A model generated the notes under the pieces. It did not search any database. It was not told the origin of the DNA and worked only from the letters and a program-made list of their open reading frames with translations. Positions 8,563-17,014 of a DNA stretch of 64,000 bases are shown in pieces. The stretch is from Oscillospiraceae bacterium (GTDB taxonomy: Bacteria; Bacillota; Clostridia; Oscillospirales; Oscillospiraceae): assembly GCA_017624715.1 (NCBI GenBank), contig JAGAMN010000064.1, positions 1 to 64,000 on the forward strand, read 5' to 3'. Position numbers and translations under genes: made by a program. Every line of letters starts with the position of its first letter. Within the stretch, counting starts at the first letter, position 1.

Positions 8563-9315
8563 ATGACATTCGATGTCAATCATCCAATTCTTTTTGTGCT
8601 GGCAGGTTTCCTGGTTGCAGTGGTGCTGGGCCAGTCGGTCTATTCTCTGGTGAAAGCCATCCGCCGCAGCAAGGCCATTGGCATGGACCAGATCAAAATC
8701 AAAAAAACCATCAAAACCGCCGCCGTCTTCACCATCGCTCCAGCGGTCTCCATCGTCATCAGCGTCATCGCCCTGAGCAAAAGCCTGGGCCTTCCCCTGC
8801 CCTGGCTGCGGCTTTCCGTGGTCGGCTCCCTCAGCTATGAGACCATCGCCGCCGAAAATGCCGTCAGCGCCATGGGGCTGACCCTGGGCAAAATCGACGC
8901 GCTGACCGCGCAGCAGTATGTGAACATCTCGCTGGTCATGACCATCTCCATCATGATGGGCATCTGGCTGGTGCCCGTCATCGGCAAAAAGCTGCTGGGC
9001 GGCATGTCCTCCCTGGAAAACCGGGACGCCAAGTGGGCAGATATCCTCCAGAGCGCCATGTTCATCGGCATGATTGCCGCCTTCCTGGGCTATGTGTTCT
9101 CTGATTTTTCCATGCTGTGGAACCCCGTGGAGGGCGTTGCCGCCACCACGGCTCTGATCCCCGTGTGTGTCATGGCTGTATCCGCAATTATCATGGCCCT
9201 GTGCGGCCTGCTGATGAAAAAGCTGAACTGGAAGTGGCTGGGCGATTATGCCCTTCCCATTTCTCTGATTCTGGGCATGGCTTCCGCCATTCCCATCACC
9301 GCATGGCTGAGTTGA
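8563..9315 (+). CDS. DUF5058 family membrane protein
   Basis: The protein has 250 residues and about six hydrophobic helices, and it resembles the DUF5058 family. The start is the ATG at 8563 with GGAG about 9 bases upstream; an in-frame GTG at 8554 is less likely. The soluble segment IRRSKAIGMDQIKIKKT follows the first helix. It is the first gene of a three-gene operon with another membrane protein (9328) and an M20 metallopeptidase (9994). I infer that the two membrane proteins form a carrier delivering a peptide or acylated amino acid to the peptidase. Confidence 0.72.
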   Translation: MTFDVNHPILFVLAGFLVAVVLGQSVYSLVKAIRRSKAIGMDQIKIKKTIKTAAVFTIAPAVSIVISVIALSKSLGLPLPWLRLSVVGSLSYETIAAENAVSAMGLTLGKIDALTAQQYVNISLVMTISIMMGIWLVPVIGKKLLGGMSSLENRDAKWADILQSAMFIGMIAAFLGYVFSDFSMLWNPVEGVAATTALIPVCVMAVSAIIMALCGLLMKKLNWKWLGDYALPISLILGMASAIPITAWLS

Positions 9316-9327
9316 GGAGGAAGCAGT

Positions 9328-9993
9328 ATGAAAAAAGAACTTTCTTACATTGATTCCGTCCACCGGGACGGCCGGATCTGGAACTTGGGCGTCATGGTCC
9401 TTCTGATGATGTTCCCCCTGACGGTGGCGTTTCTCTTCGGCGCTTCCCCTGACTGGAAGGCACTGGGATTGGGTCTGCTGGCCACTGCCCCCATGTACTG
9501 GGCTGTTGGTATCATTGAGACCATCACCTTCACCCCCATGCTGGGTGCCGGCGGCTCCTATCTGAGCTTCGTCACCGGCAACATCTCCAATCTGAAGCTC
9601 CCCTGCGCCCTGAACGCTCTGGAGCAGAATGAGGTCAGTGCCAATTCCGAGGAAGGCGAGATCATTTCCACCATCGCCATCGCCACCTCCTCCATCGTCA
9701 CCACCATCATTATCATCATCGGCGTTGTCTGCATCGTACCCCTGACGCCCATTCTGGAAGCCCCTGTCCTGGAACCTGCCTTCCATCAAATGCTCCCCGC
9801 CCTCTTTGGCGGTCTTGGCGTGGTGTTCGTCAGCAAAAACTGGAAGATCTCCATCGCCCCGGTGGTACTGATGCTGCTCCTGTTCATCTTCGTCCCCGCC
9901 TGTAATGCCGGCACTGTCGGCATCATGGTCCCCGTGTCCGTGGTGTTCACCATCGCCGTGTCCCGGCTGCTGTATAAGAGAGGAGTGCTGTAA
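9328..9993 (+). CDS. Membrane protein of the DUF5058-M20 module
   Basis: A 221-residue polytopic protein of unassigned family with about six hydrophobic segments. Near residue 65 there is a polar intramembrane-looking stretch, ETITFTPMLGAGGSYLSF, followed by the conserved-looking loop GNISNLKLPCALNALEQNEV, which suggests a transporter core. It starts 12 bases after the DUF5058 gene behind a GGAGGAAG site, and its stop codon directly abuts the next ATG. The two membrane genes may encode a heteromeric transporter; that is inference from co-occurrence only. Confidence 0.6.
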   Translation: MKKELSYIDSVHRDGRIWNLGVMVLLMMFPLTVAFLFGASPDWKALGLGLLATAPMYWAVGIIETITFTPMLGAGGSYLSFVTGNISNLKLPCALNALEQNEVSANSEEGEIISTIAIATSSIVTTIIIIIGVVCIVPLTPILEAPVLEPAFHQMLPALFGGLGVVFVSKNWKISIAPVVLMLLLFIFVPACNAGTVGIMVPVSVVFTIAVSRLLYKRGVL

Positions 9994-11427
9994 ATGATCG
10001 GTTATCTCATTTGGGGCATCATCGCGCTCTTTTTGGCAGTGGTCCTGATCCGCACGGCAGCTTTCAACCCCAAGCATCAGCCCGAAACCGCTCACGAGAC
10101 GGTGTCCTTCAACAAAAACGCCGTCATCCATGGTCTCGCCGAGCTGGTCAAATGCAAAACGATCTCCTATTCCGACCATGCGCTGGAAGACGACGCCGAA
10201 TTCGAAAAGCTGATCGCCAAGCTCCCCAGCCTGTATCCCGATGTCTTCCGGGTCTGCGAATTTCAGCGGCTGCCGGACCGGGCTCTGCTGTTCAAGTGGC
10301 CCGGCAAAATTGCGGGCGATCCTGCCGTCATGATGGCCCACTATGACGTGGTTCCCGTCAACGAAGAAAACTGGGAAAAGCCCCCCTTCGACGCCATTAT
10401 CGAAGACGGCGTGATGTGGGGCCGGGGCACCCTGGACACCAAGGTCACCTTCAATGGTATTCTCTTCGCCGCAAACCATCTGATCGCTCAGGACTTCCTG
10501 CCGGAGCATGATGTTTATTTCGCCTTCTCCGGCGGCGAGGAGGTCAACGGCAAGGGCGCGCCCAACATCGTCTCCTGGTTTGAAGAAAAGGGCATCACCC
10601 CCGCCCTGGTGCTGGATGAAGGCGGCGCGGTGGTCGAAAACGTTTTTCCCGGCGTCAAAAAGCCCTGCGGACTCATCGGCATCGCTGAAAAGGGCATGAT
10701 CAACGCCCAGTTTCGGTGTACCAGCGCCGGCGGCCACGCCTCCGCCCCCAAGGCTCACACCCCCGTGGGCATTCTGGCAGACGCCTGCGTGAAGGTGGAA
10801 GGCCATCCCTTCAAAATGCACCTGACCAAACCGGTGGCTGAGATGTTCAACACTCTGGGCCGCCACTCTACCTTCGCGTACCGGCTTATTTTCGCCAACC
10901 TCTGGTGCTTCGGCTGGGTACTGGATCTGATGGGCAGAACCTCCGGCGGTGAAATGAACGCTCTGATGCGCACCACCGTGGCCTTTACCCAGATGGAGGG
11001 AAGCTCCGCCCGAAATGTCATTCCCCCCGAAGCAAAGATGGTGGCTAATATGCGCCTGAATCCCGCCGACTCCGTGGATTCCGCCCTGGAATACCTGCGC
11101 AGAACCGTCAACAACAGCGACGTTGAGATTACCGCCCTGGAAGCCTTCGAGCCCAGCCCCATCTCCAGAACGGACTGCGCCGGCTGGGAGAAGGTGGCCT
11201 CCTCCGTGGCCGCAACCTGGCCCGGCACCATCGTCTCCCCCTATCTGATGGTCCAGTGCTCCGACGCCCGGCACTGGGGACGGATCTCCGACCGGGTCTA
11301 CCGCTTCTCCGCCATGGACTTAACCTCCGCCGAGCGGGCCAGCATCCACGCCAACAACGAGCGGATCCGCATTCCGTGCGCTGAGAGGGCTGCGGAATTT
11401 TACATCCGCCTGTTGAAACAGTGCTGA
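9994..11427 (+). CDS. M20 family metallopeptidase
   Basis: A 477-residue zinc peptidase of the M20 family with one N-terminal hydrophobic helix (residues 1-25) that may anchor it in the membrane. The metal and catalytic motifs are present: MMAHYDVVPV (near 110), WGRGTLDTK (Asp ligand, near 142) and FSGGEEVNGKG (Glu pair, near 175). The family cleaves dipeptides or N-acyl amino acids; the length and the N-terminal helix resemble the CPS1/PM20D1-like subgroup. It is the third gene of the DUF5058 operon and starts immediately after the preceding stop. Confidence 0.9.
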   Translation: MIGYLIWGIIALFLAVVLIRTAAFNPKHQPETAHETVSFNKNAVIHGLAELVKCKTISYSDHALEDDAEFEKLIAKLPSLYPDVFRVCEFQRLPDRALLFKWPGKIAGDPAVMMAHYDVVPVNEENWEKPPFDAIIEDGVMWGRGTLDTKVTFNGILFAANHLIAQDFLPEHDVYFAFSGGEEVNGKGAPNIVSWFEEKGITPALVLDEGGAVVENVFPGVKKPCGLIGIAEKGMINAQFRCTSAGGHASAPKAHTPVGILADACVKVEGHPFKMHLTKPVAEMFNTLGRHSTFAYRLIFANLWCFGWVLDLMGRTSGGEMNALMRTTVAFTQMEGSSARNVIPPEAKMVANMRLNPADSVDSALEYLRRTVNNSDVEITALEAFEPSPISRTDCAGWEKVASSVAATWPGTIVSPYLMVQCSDARHWGRISDRVYRFSAMDLTSAERASIHANNERIRIPCAERAAEFYIRLLKQC

Positions 11428-11451
11428 AAAGGTTTACAATTTATCATTTTC

Positions 11452-11490
11452 GCTCCGCGGCCAGTTTTGCCGCGGAGCTTCATCTTTCCC
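11452..11490 (+). terminator. Terminator of the M20 operon
   Basis: The stem GCTCCGCGG / CCGCGGAGC with a loop of about 9 bases is followed by a moderately T-rich tail. Confidence 0.75.
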
Positions 11491-11571
11491 CATTGGGACA
11501 AATTAACCCCGGTTGTTCCCGAAAAACTTAGTCGTTTTACACAATTTTTTGACAACATCATCGTAGGTTCA

Positions 11572-11622
11572 GATACCAAATACTGATTGCAATTTACCAC
11601 ATTCCATGCTAATATAATATCT
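11572..11622 (+). promoter_or_regulatory. Probable promoter of the ROK-nagA operon
   Basis: A TATAAT box lies in the AT-rich stretch near 11612-11622, with a TTGCAA about 19 bases upstream. The spacing is longer than usual, which suggests an activator or a different -35. The rest of the 265-base gap from 11428 holds the terminator above and no ORF. Confidence 0.5.
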
Positions 11623-11692
11623 GGTAGGGTTTGGATATCCTGCCGCCCGGATATGTTTTATCTTTTATTAATATATTTGTAGGAGGATTATC

Positions 11693-13075
11693 ATGCAGTA
11701 CTTAGGCGTTAATTACGACATCAAGCACATTCCTGTTCTGGATCCCGGCTACATTCCCTTTGGTGTATGGATGCAGGCTTACCTGAAGGGCGCCCAGAAG
11801 CCCCTGGCAATCGCTGTCGAGCGTACCAACGGCCATATCACAGTTCGTCACACCATGATCCACGGTACCCCCGAAATGCGCGATGCTGACTACCGTTACG
11901 TTGAAAGAATCGTCAAGTTCCTGCTGTGGTCCGTCGGCGGTTTCAAGGTCTACATCTGTGGCTGCTCCGAGCTGGCACAGAAGCTGCAGGCCTCCTATAA
12001 GATCGGCGGCGAGCGTGAGTTTGACTTCACCTTCGTTGATCAGCTGTTCGAGAAGACTCTGGAAGTCATCGACCTGCCTCTGGAAGAGTGCCCCATTGCC
12101 AACGAGCAGCCCGAGCCCATGGGCGGCTACATGGACGGCTGCCGCATCGGCTTCGATGCCGGCGGATCTGACCGTAAGGTCTCAGCTGTCATCGACGGCG
12201 AGTGCGTCTACTCCGAAGAAGTCGTCTGGTTCCCCAAGCTGAACGAGGATCCCGACTATCACTACGAGCACATCCTGGCTGCATTCCAGACCGCCGCTTC
12301 CAAGATGCCCAGAGTTGATGCCATCGGTGTTTCCTCCGCCGGTGACTACATTGATAACGAGCCCCGTGTTGCTTCCCTGTTCATCAAGGTTCCCCGCAAC
12401 AACTGGGATAAGGTCAAGACCATCTACACCCGCGCTGCTGCAGCCATCGGTGATGTTCCCCTGGTCGTTGCCAACGACGGCGACGTCTCCGCTCTGGCAG
12501 GCGCCATGGGTCTGGGCAAGGGCAAGCTGATGGGCCTGGCTATGGGTACTTCCGAGGCTGTCGGCTATGTCGATGCCGACCAGAACGTTCTGGGCTGGAT
12601 CAACGAGCTGGCATTTGCTCCCGTTGACCTGAACCCCGATGCCATGCAGGACGAGTGGTCCACCGACTTCGGTGTTGGCTGCAAGTACTTCTCTCAGGAC
12701 GCCGTCATCAAACTGGCTCCCGCTGCCGGCATTGAGCTGGACGAGAGCCTGTCCCTGGCCGAAAAGCTGAAGGCTGTTCAGAAGCTGATGGAAGCTGACG
12801 ATCCCAGAGCTCAGAAGATCTTCGAGTCCATCGGTGTTTACTTCGGTTACACTGTGGTTCTGTACTCCCAGTTCTACGATCTGGACTACATCATGCTGAT
12901 GGGCCGCGTCATGTCCGGTAAGGGCGGCGATACCATCCTCCGGGTCACCAACGAGATCCTGGCCGATGAGTATCCAGAGCTGGCTGCAAAGTGCTGCGTC
13001 ACTCTGCCCGACGAGAAGATGCGCCGTGTTGGTCAGGCTGTGGCTGCTGCCAGCCTGCCTGAGCTGAAAAAGTAA
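11693..13075 (+). CDS. ROK family protein with extended N-terminal domain
   Basis: The C-terminal 310 residues form an ROK/ASKHA ATPase fold. The first phosphate motif FDAGGSDRK begins near residue 154, VVANDGDVSALAGAMGLG is near 258, and a GTS phosphate-2 loop follows. ROK proteins are sugar kinases or sugar-responsive regulators. The usual ROK zinc motif (CxCGxxGCxE) is not seen. About 150 N-terminal residues of unclear function precede the kinase-like part, and no helix-turn-helix is evident. It is located just before nagA, so a role in N-acetylglucosamine/N-acetylmannosamine phosphorylation is plausible. A GGAGG site precedes the ATG. Confidence 0.75.
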   Translation: MQYLGVNYDIKHIPVLDPGYIPFGVWMQAYLKGAQKPLAIAVERTNGHITVRHTMIHGTPEMRDADYRYVERIVKFLLWSVGGFKVYICGCSELAQKLQASYKIGGEREFDFTFVDQLFEKTLEVIDLPLEECPIANEQPEPMGGYMDGCRIGFDAGGSDRKVSAVIDGECVYSEEVVWFPKLNEDPDYHYEHILAAFQTAASKMPRVDAIGVSSAGDYIDNEPRVASLFIKVPRNNWDKVKTIYTRAAAAIGDVPLVVANDGDVSALAGAMGLGKGKLMGLAMGTSEAVGYVDADQNVLGWINELAFAPVDLNPDAMQDEWSTDFGVGCKYFSQDAVIKLAPAAGIELDESLSLAEKLKAVQKLMEADDPRAQKIFESIGVYFGYTVVLYSQFYDLDYIMLMGRVMSGKGGDTILRVTNEILADEYPELAAKCCVTLPDEKMRRVGQAVAAASLPELKK

Positions 13076-13085
13076 GATCTCACTG

Positions 13086-13122
13086 AAGAGGCAGCACAAA
13101 TATTTGTGCTGCCTCTTGTTTT
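13086..13122 (+). terminator. Hairpin between the ROK gene and nagA
   Basis: A near-perfect 15-base-pair inverted repeat (AAGAGGCAGCACAAA arm) is followed by TTGTTTT. It may be a full or partial terminator, allowing nagA to be expressed at a lower level than the ROK gene. Confidence 0.8.
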
Positions 13123-13140
13123 CGAAAGGAGTTTGGTTTT

Positions 13141-14277
13141 ATGTTCTATAAGAATGCCAGAATTTACGGAAGCGATTTCCAGTTCCATAACGGTGCTTTC
13201 GAGGTTACCGCAGACGGCCGCTTCGGCGCTGTGTGCCCTGAAAATGTTCCTGCTGACGCCATTGACCTCAATGGTGCCACTGTCATCCCCGGCCTCATCG
13301 AGGTCCACAGCCACGGCAACTCCGGCTACGACTTCTCCGACGGCGATTACGAAGGCCTGAAGAAGATGGCCGAATTCTACCTGTCCTGCGGCGTCACCTC
13401 CTTCGCTCCCGCTTCCATGACCCTGCCTTATGACGTGCTGGAGAAGGCATTTGCCACCGCAAAGCAGCTGGTAGAAGAAAAGCCCGCCGGCTGCGCCGTG
13501 CTGCGCGGCATCCAGATGGAAGGCCCCTACTTCTCCTACAAGAAGCGCGGCGCTCAGAACGCCGACTACCTGAAGGAGCCCGATTTTGAGGGCTTCAAGA
13601 AGCTCTTCGACAGCTGTGGCGGTCTGGTCCGCATCGTGGACATCGCCCCCGAGCTGCCCGGCGCCGTGGAATTCACCAGGGAAGCCAGCAAGCTGTGCAC
13701 CGTGTCCGTTGCACACACCGACTCCGACTATGACCACGCCAGAGACGTCTTCGCCAACGGCGCAACTCACCTGACCCACCTGTACAACGCCATGCCCGGT
13801 ATCAACCACCGTAATCCCGGTGTCATTCCCGCCGCTGTGGAAGCTCCCCAGGTCCGTGCCGAGATCATCTGCGACGGCCTGCACATCCATCCCGCAGCTG
13901 TCCGCATGGCCTTCTCCATGTTCGGCGGTGAGCGCATGATCATCGTCTCCGACTCCGGCCGCTGCGCCGGTCAGACTGAGGGCTACCAGTTCGATCTGGG
14001 TGGTCAGATGGCTGAAATCCGCGGCGGTGTTGCCAAGCTGGTGGGCACTGAGACCATCGCCTGCTCCGCCACCAACCTGTGGCAGTGCCTGGTCAACTGT
14101 GTCTCCTGGGGCATCAAGGAAGAGGACGTGGTCCGTGCCTGCACCTACAACCCTGCCTGCGCACTGGGCGCTCAGGGCGAAGTGGGCTCCATCGAGTCCG
14201 GTAAGGCTGCTGACTTTGTCATCTGCAACGCCGACTATTCCGGCCGCCGTGTCTTCCTGGCCGGCAAAGAAATCTAA
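13141..14277 (+). CDS. nagA: N-acetylglucosamine-6-phosphate deacetylase
   Basis: NagA removes acetate from GlcNAc-6-phosphate, feeding amino-sugar catabolism and cell-wall recycling. At 378 residues it has the family length. The amidohydrolase metal motifs are present: VHSHGNSGYD near residue 60, the metal Glu in IQMEGPYF near 125, the His of VAHTDSD near 190, and HLYNAMPGINHR near 215. The catalytic Asp is in IVSDSG near 270. An AAAGGAG site precedes the ATG. The gene follows an ROK protein and is closed by a terminator; no nagB is in view. Confidence 0.95.
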   Translation: MFYKNARIYGSDFQFHNGAFEVTADGRFGAVCPENVPADAIDLNGATVIPGLIEVHSHGNSGYDFSDGDYEGLKKMAEFYLSCGVTSFAPASMTLPYDVLEKAFATAKQLVEEKPAGCAVLRGIQMEGPYFSYKKRGAQNADYLKEPDFEGFKKLFDSCGGLVRIVDIAPELPGAVEFTREASKLCTVSVAHTDSDYDHARDVFANGATHLTHLYNAMPGINHRNPGVIPAAVEAPQVRAEIICDGLHIHPAAVRMAFSMFGGERMIIVSDSGRCAGQTEGYQFDLGGQMAEIRGGVAKLVGTETIACSATNLWQCLVNCVSWGIKEEDVVRACTYNPACALGAQGEVGSIESGKAADFVICNADYSGRRVFLAGKEI

Positions 14278-14288
14278 GGAACAACACC

Positions 14289-14318
14289 AAGGGCGGGGAC
14301 TTGTCCCCGCCCTTTTTC
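14289..14318 (+). terminator. Terminator of nagA
   Basis: The stem AAGGGCGGGGAC / GTCCCCGCCCTT with a 2-base loop is followed by a T-run. Confidence 0.92.
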
Positions 14319-14356
14319 TGTGTTATGATACAGCTGTTCAAATTACAGGTTAATTG

Positions 14357-14455
14357 TGGAGTTTTCTTCGAAAACATTTTAAATCGTGCGCTTCGCGCAC
14401 ACCATAATTCTGCATTTTGTATTGTGCTGCTATTGGCAGCACGTTAAGCTGTCAT
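14357..14455 (+). repeat. Dispersed intergenic repeat, copy 3
   Basis: This is the best preserved copy. It holds GGAGTTTTCTTCGAAAACA, the perfect hairpin GTGCGCTTCGCGCAC, the block ACCATAATTCTGCATTTT and a second hairpin GTGCTGC / GCAGCAC. It sits directly upstream of a MATE transporter gene. Confidence 0.82.
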
Positions 14456-14486
14456 TTGAAATACTTCCCCATCCATAGAGGTCATT

Positions 14487-15869
14487 ATGTTTCGTAAATT
14501 CATCGGCGACAGGGCATTTTACCGCCATGTGCTGGCCATCGCCATTCCCATCATCATTCAAAACGGCATCACCAATTTTGTTTCTCTGCTGGACAACATC
14601 ATGGTGGGCCAGGTGGGCACCGCACCCATGAGCGGTGTGTCCATCGTCAACAATCTGCTGTTTGTCTTTAATATGTGCGTCTTCGGCGCCACCTCCGGCG
14701 CCGGCATCTTCACCGCCCAGTTCCATGGCTGCCGGGATCAGGAGGGCATCCGCCACACCTTCCGGTTCAAGCTGCTGATCTGCCTGGTGCTGACCGCGGC
14801 CAGCATCGGCCTGTTCCTCACTTGGGGCAGGGATCTGATCCTGCTCTATCTCCAGGGCGAGGGCGATACATCCGCCATCGCCGATTCCCTGCACTACGGA
14901 ATGGGGTATCTGGGCATCATGCTCTGGGGCCTGCCGCCCTTTGCGCTGAGCTATGCCTATTCCAGCACTCTGCGAGAAACCAACGAAACCGTCATCCCCA
15001 TGATCGCCGGCATCACAGCGGTCTTTGTCAATCTGGCGCTGAACTATGTGCTGATCTTCGGCAAATTCGGCGCACCGGCACTGGGCGTCAACGGCGCGGC
15101 CATCGCCACTGTGGTGTCGCGCTATGTGGAACTTGCCATCGTAGCCCTGTGGACCCACCGCAACAGCGGCACGCATCCGTTCATCACCGGCGCGTTCCGC
15201 TCTGTCTACATTCCCGGCAGGCTTTTCCGGCTTATCAGCATCAAGGGCTTTCCCCTGCTGGTCAACGAGTTCTTCTGGTCCACCGGTATGGCATTTCTGA
15301 ATCAGTGTTACTCCATCCGGGGTCTGGATGTGGTGGCTGCCTTCACCATCGCCACCACCATTTCCAATCTGTCCAGCGTGGTGTTTATGGCCATGGGCAA
15401 TTCCGTCGGCATCATCATGGGCCAGATGCTGGGTGCCGGGGCCTCAGCCGGGGCGGTCCGGGATTCCAACCGGAAGCTGATCTTTGTGGCCGTGGCCTCC
15501 TGCGCCGTTTTCGGCGGACTGATGGCGGCGGTTTCCGGCGTTTTCCCATTGCTGTACAACACCACCTCCAGTGTCCGGAGTATCGCAACGGCACTGATTC
15601 TGGTCACGGCGGCCATCATGCCCTTCAACGCCTACACCACCTCCGCCTATTTCACCCTCCGCTCCGGCGGCAAAACCGCCATCACCTTCATCTTCGACAG
15701 CGGCTTTGTCTGGTGCATCATCGTACCCCTGGCCTTTGTACTGAGCCGCTTCACAGCGCTGCCCATCGTCCCCCTGTACGCCGCCTGCCAGGCCACGGAC
15801 CTGATCAAATGCGTCCTCGGCCGCTGGATGATCAAAAGAGGCAGCTGGATCCAGAACCTGACCACCTGA
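14487..15869 (+). CDS. MATE family efflux transporter
   Basis: A 460-residue protein with about twelve hydrophobic helices in two homologous halves, the standard MATE layout. The helix-1 region (IAIPIIIQNGITNFVSLLDNIMVG) and the second-half LVNEFFWSTGMAFLNQ segment are typical. MATE proteins export cationic drugs or metabolites using sodium or proton gradients from the cytoplasmic membrane. It is monocistronic, with GAGG before the ATG, a dispersed repeat upstream and a terminator downstream. Substrate unknown. A second MATE protein is at 30553. Confidence 0.93.
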   Translation: MFRKFIGDRAFYRHVLAIAIPIIIQNGITNFVSLLDNIMVGQVGTAPMSGVSIVNNLLFVFNMCVFGATSGAGIFTAQFHGCRDQEGIRHTFRFKLLICLVLTAASIGLFLTWGRDLILLYLQGEGDTSAIADSLHYGMGYLGIMLWGLPPFALSYAYSSTLRETNETVIPMIAGITAVFVNLALNYVLIFGKFGAPALGVNGAAIATVVSRYVELAIVALWTHRNSGTHPFITGAFRSVYIPGRLFRLISIKGFPLLVNEFFWSTGMAFLNQCYSIRGLDVVAAFTIATTISNLSSVVFMAMGNSVGIIMGQMLGAGASAGAVRDSNRKLIFVAVASCAVFGGLMAAVSGVFPLLYNTTSSVRSIATALILVTAAIMPFNAYTTSAYFTLRSGGKTAITFIFDSGFVWCIIVPLAFVLSRFTALPIVPLYAACQATDLIKCVLGRWMIKRGSWIQNLTT

Positions 15870-15870
15870 C

Positions 15871-15905
15871 AAAAAAGGCCACCCTCGCGGGTGGTCTTCT
15901 TTTAT
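15871..15905. terminator. Bidirectional terminator between the MATE and DHHW genes
   Basis: An A-run, a GGCCACCC / GGGTGGTC stem and a T-rich run serve two convergent genes. Confidence 0.85.
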
Positions 15906-17002
15906 TTTATCGTGCTGCTGGAATTGAGCACCAGCGTGCTGTAGAGGAACAGCACATCCTGTCCGTGGAAATCCACGAAATTGCCCAGCAATTCACTGGA
16001 AAGATACCGGATATCCACCACCGTAACAGTGCTGTATCCATCCAGCAGCAGAGGTACAATGCTGCTGCCGAAGGAATCCCGGAAGACAATCAGCTCCCGG
16101 TCCGGATCTCCCTGGGGGTTTTCAATGGTCAGCAACGCTGCTGCGCCTGACAGATACACCTCATACAGATCCCAGCCCCCCAGCTTTTCCAGGTCATAGA
16201 TAGGCGTGGTTTTTCCGGTTTCGTGGTTGTAGACAGTGCAACCGTCCAGTATGGGGCTGCGCAGCAGATACATGATGTCCGCATCCATCGGAATGGCCGC
16301 CTGGCCGCTGTACACCCCATAAAAGGGCTGTTCCACTTCCTCGGCGGTATAATTCTCAGCTTTCGGAACCGTCGTTCCCAGGGCCTCACAAAGCCGCTGG
16401 GCCACATTGACGATCTGTTCCTGCCGCCAGTGGGTATCGGTGGCGTAATAGCTCTCGGTGCTGAGCAGATCCGTAATGTCCACGAACTGCGCCCAGGATG
16501 TTCCCTCCCGAACCAGAGCAAACAGTTTCTCATAGTCCATGGCCGGATAACCGTTGGCCTCTGCCAGATAATAGCCCTTGTCCGGCACCACTGTCACTGC
16601 GACGCTGCTTCCGGTGCCTTCCAGATACTTGCGGTAAATGGCGTCAAACTTTTTCACCGCATGGCTTATAGAGTCCTCATTCAGCGGGTATTCCAGCTTC
16701 GCGGCGCTGCCGTCTGCCAGATAGATGCCATTGTTATCCTTCTGGCCGAACAAATCATAATGAACCAATGCCTTCAGCTGCCGGAACGCATCCCGCAGCG
16801 GAAACTGGTCCAGGGTATAGCTTTCAAAATCCTTCATAAAGCGGCCGTCCAGAACCGTCTTCACGGAAACGGACGGCAACTGCGCCAGCTTTCGCCGTTC
16901 CGAAACGGAAATTTCCTCCGCCGGATCCAGCCATGCGCCTAAGGTAAGCGCCAGCCACACAGCCGCGACACACAAGGTGCCAATGATTCGTGTTTTCTTC
17001 AT
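15902..17002 (-). CDS. DHHW family (AlgJ/AlgX-like) surface acetylation protein
   Basis: A 366-residue exported protein with an N-terminal signal/anchor helix (residues 5-24). The YYATDTHW motif near residue 190 (the family's D-x-H-W signature) and the SGNH-type nucleophile region FRDSFGSS near residue 310 identify it as a DHHW protein. These work outside the membrane together with an MBOAT protein to O-acylate a surface polymer. It begins 12 bases downstream of the MBOAT gene stop, forming a two-gene operon. The target polymer is not apparent. Confidence 0.88.
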   Translation of the reverse strand: MKKTRIIGTLCVAAVWLALTLGAWLDPAEEISVSERRKLAQLPSVSVKTVLDGRFMKDFESYTLDQFPLRDAFRQLKALVHYDLFGQKDNNGIYLADGSAAKLEYPLNEDSISHAVKKFDAIYRKYLEGTGSSVAVTVVPDKGYYLAEANGYPAMDYEKLFALVREGTSWAQFVDITDLLSTESYYATDTHWRQEQIVNVAQRLCEALGTTVPKAENYTAEEVEQPFYGVYSGQAAIPMDADIMYLLRSPILDGCTVYNHETGKTTPIYDLEKLGGWDLYEVYLSGAAALLTIENPQGDPDRELIVFRDSFGSSIVPLLLDGYSTVTVVDIRYLSSELLGNFVDFHGQDVLFLYSTLVLNSSSTIK

Positions 17003-17014
17003 ATCAGCACCCCC

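Noticed and set aside
8524-11274. A 916-residue open frame on the minus strand
   Set aside because: It lies antisense to the DUF5058/M20 genes, which have motifs, ribosome sites and a promoter. Its His/Gly/Asp-rich composition is typical of the reverse of GC-rich coding sequence.
14675-16150. A 491-residue frame overlapping the MATE gene in another frame
   Set aside because: Arg/His/Pro-rich translation typical of a shifted frame; it runs past the MATE gene only by chance.
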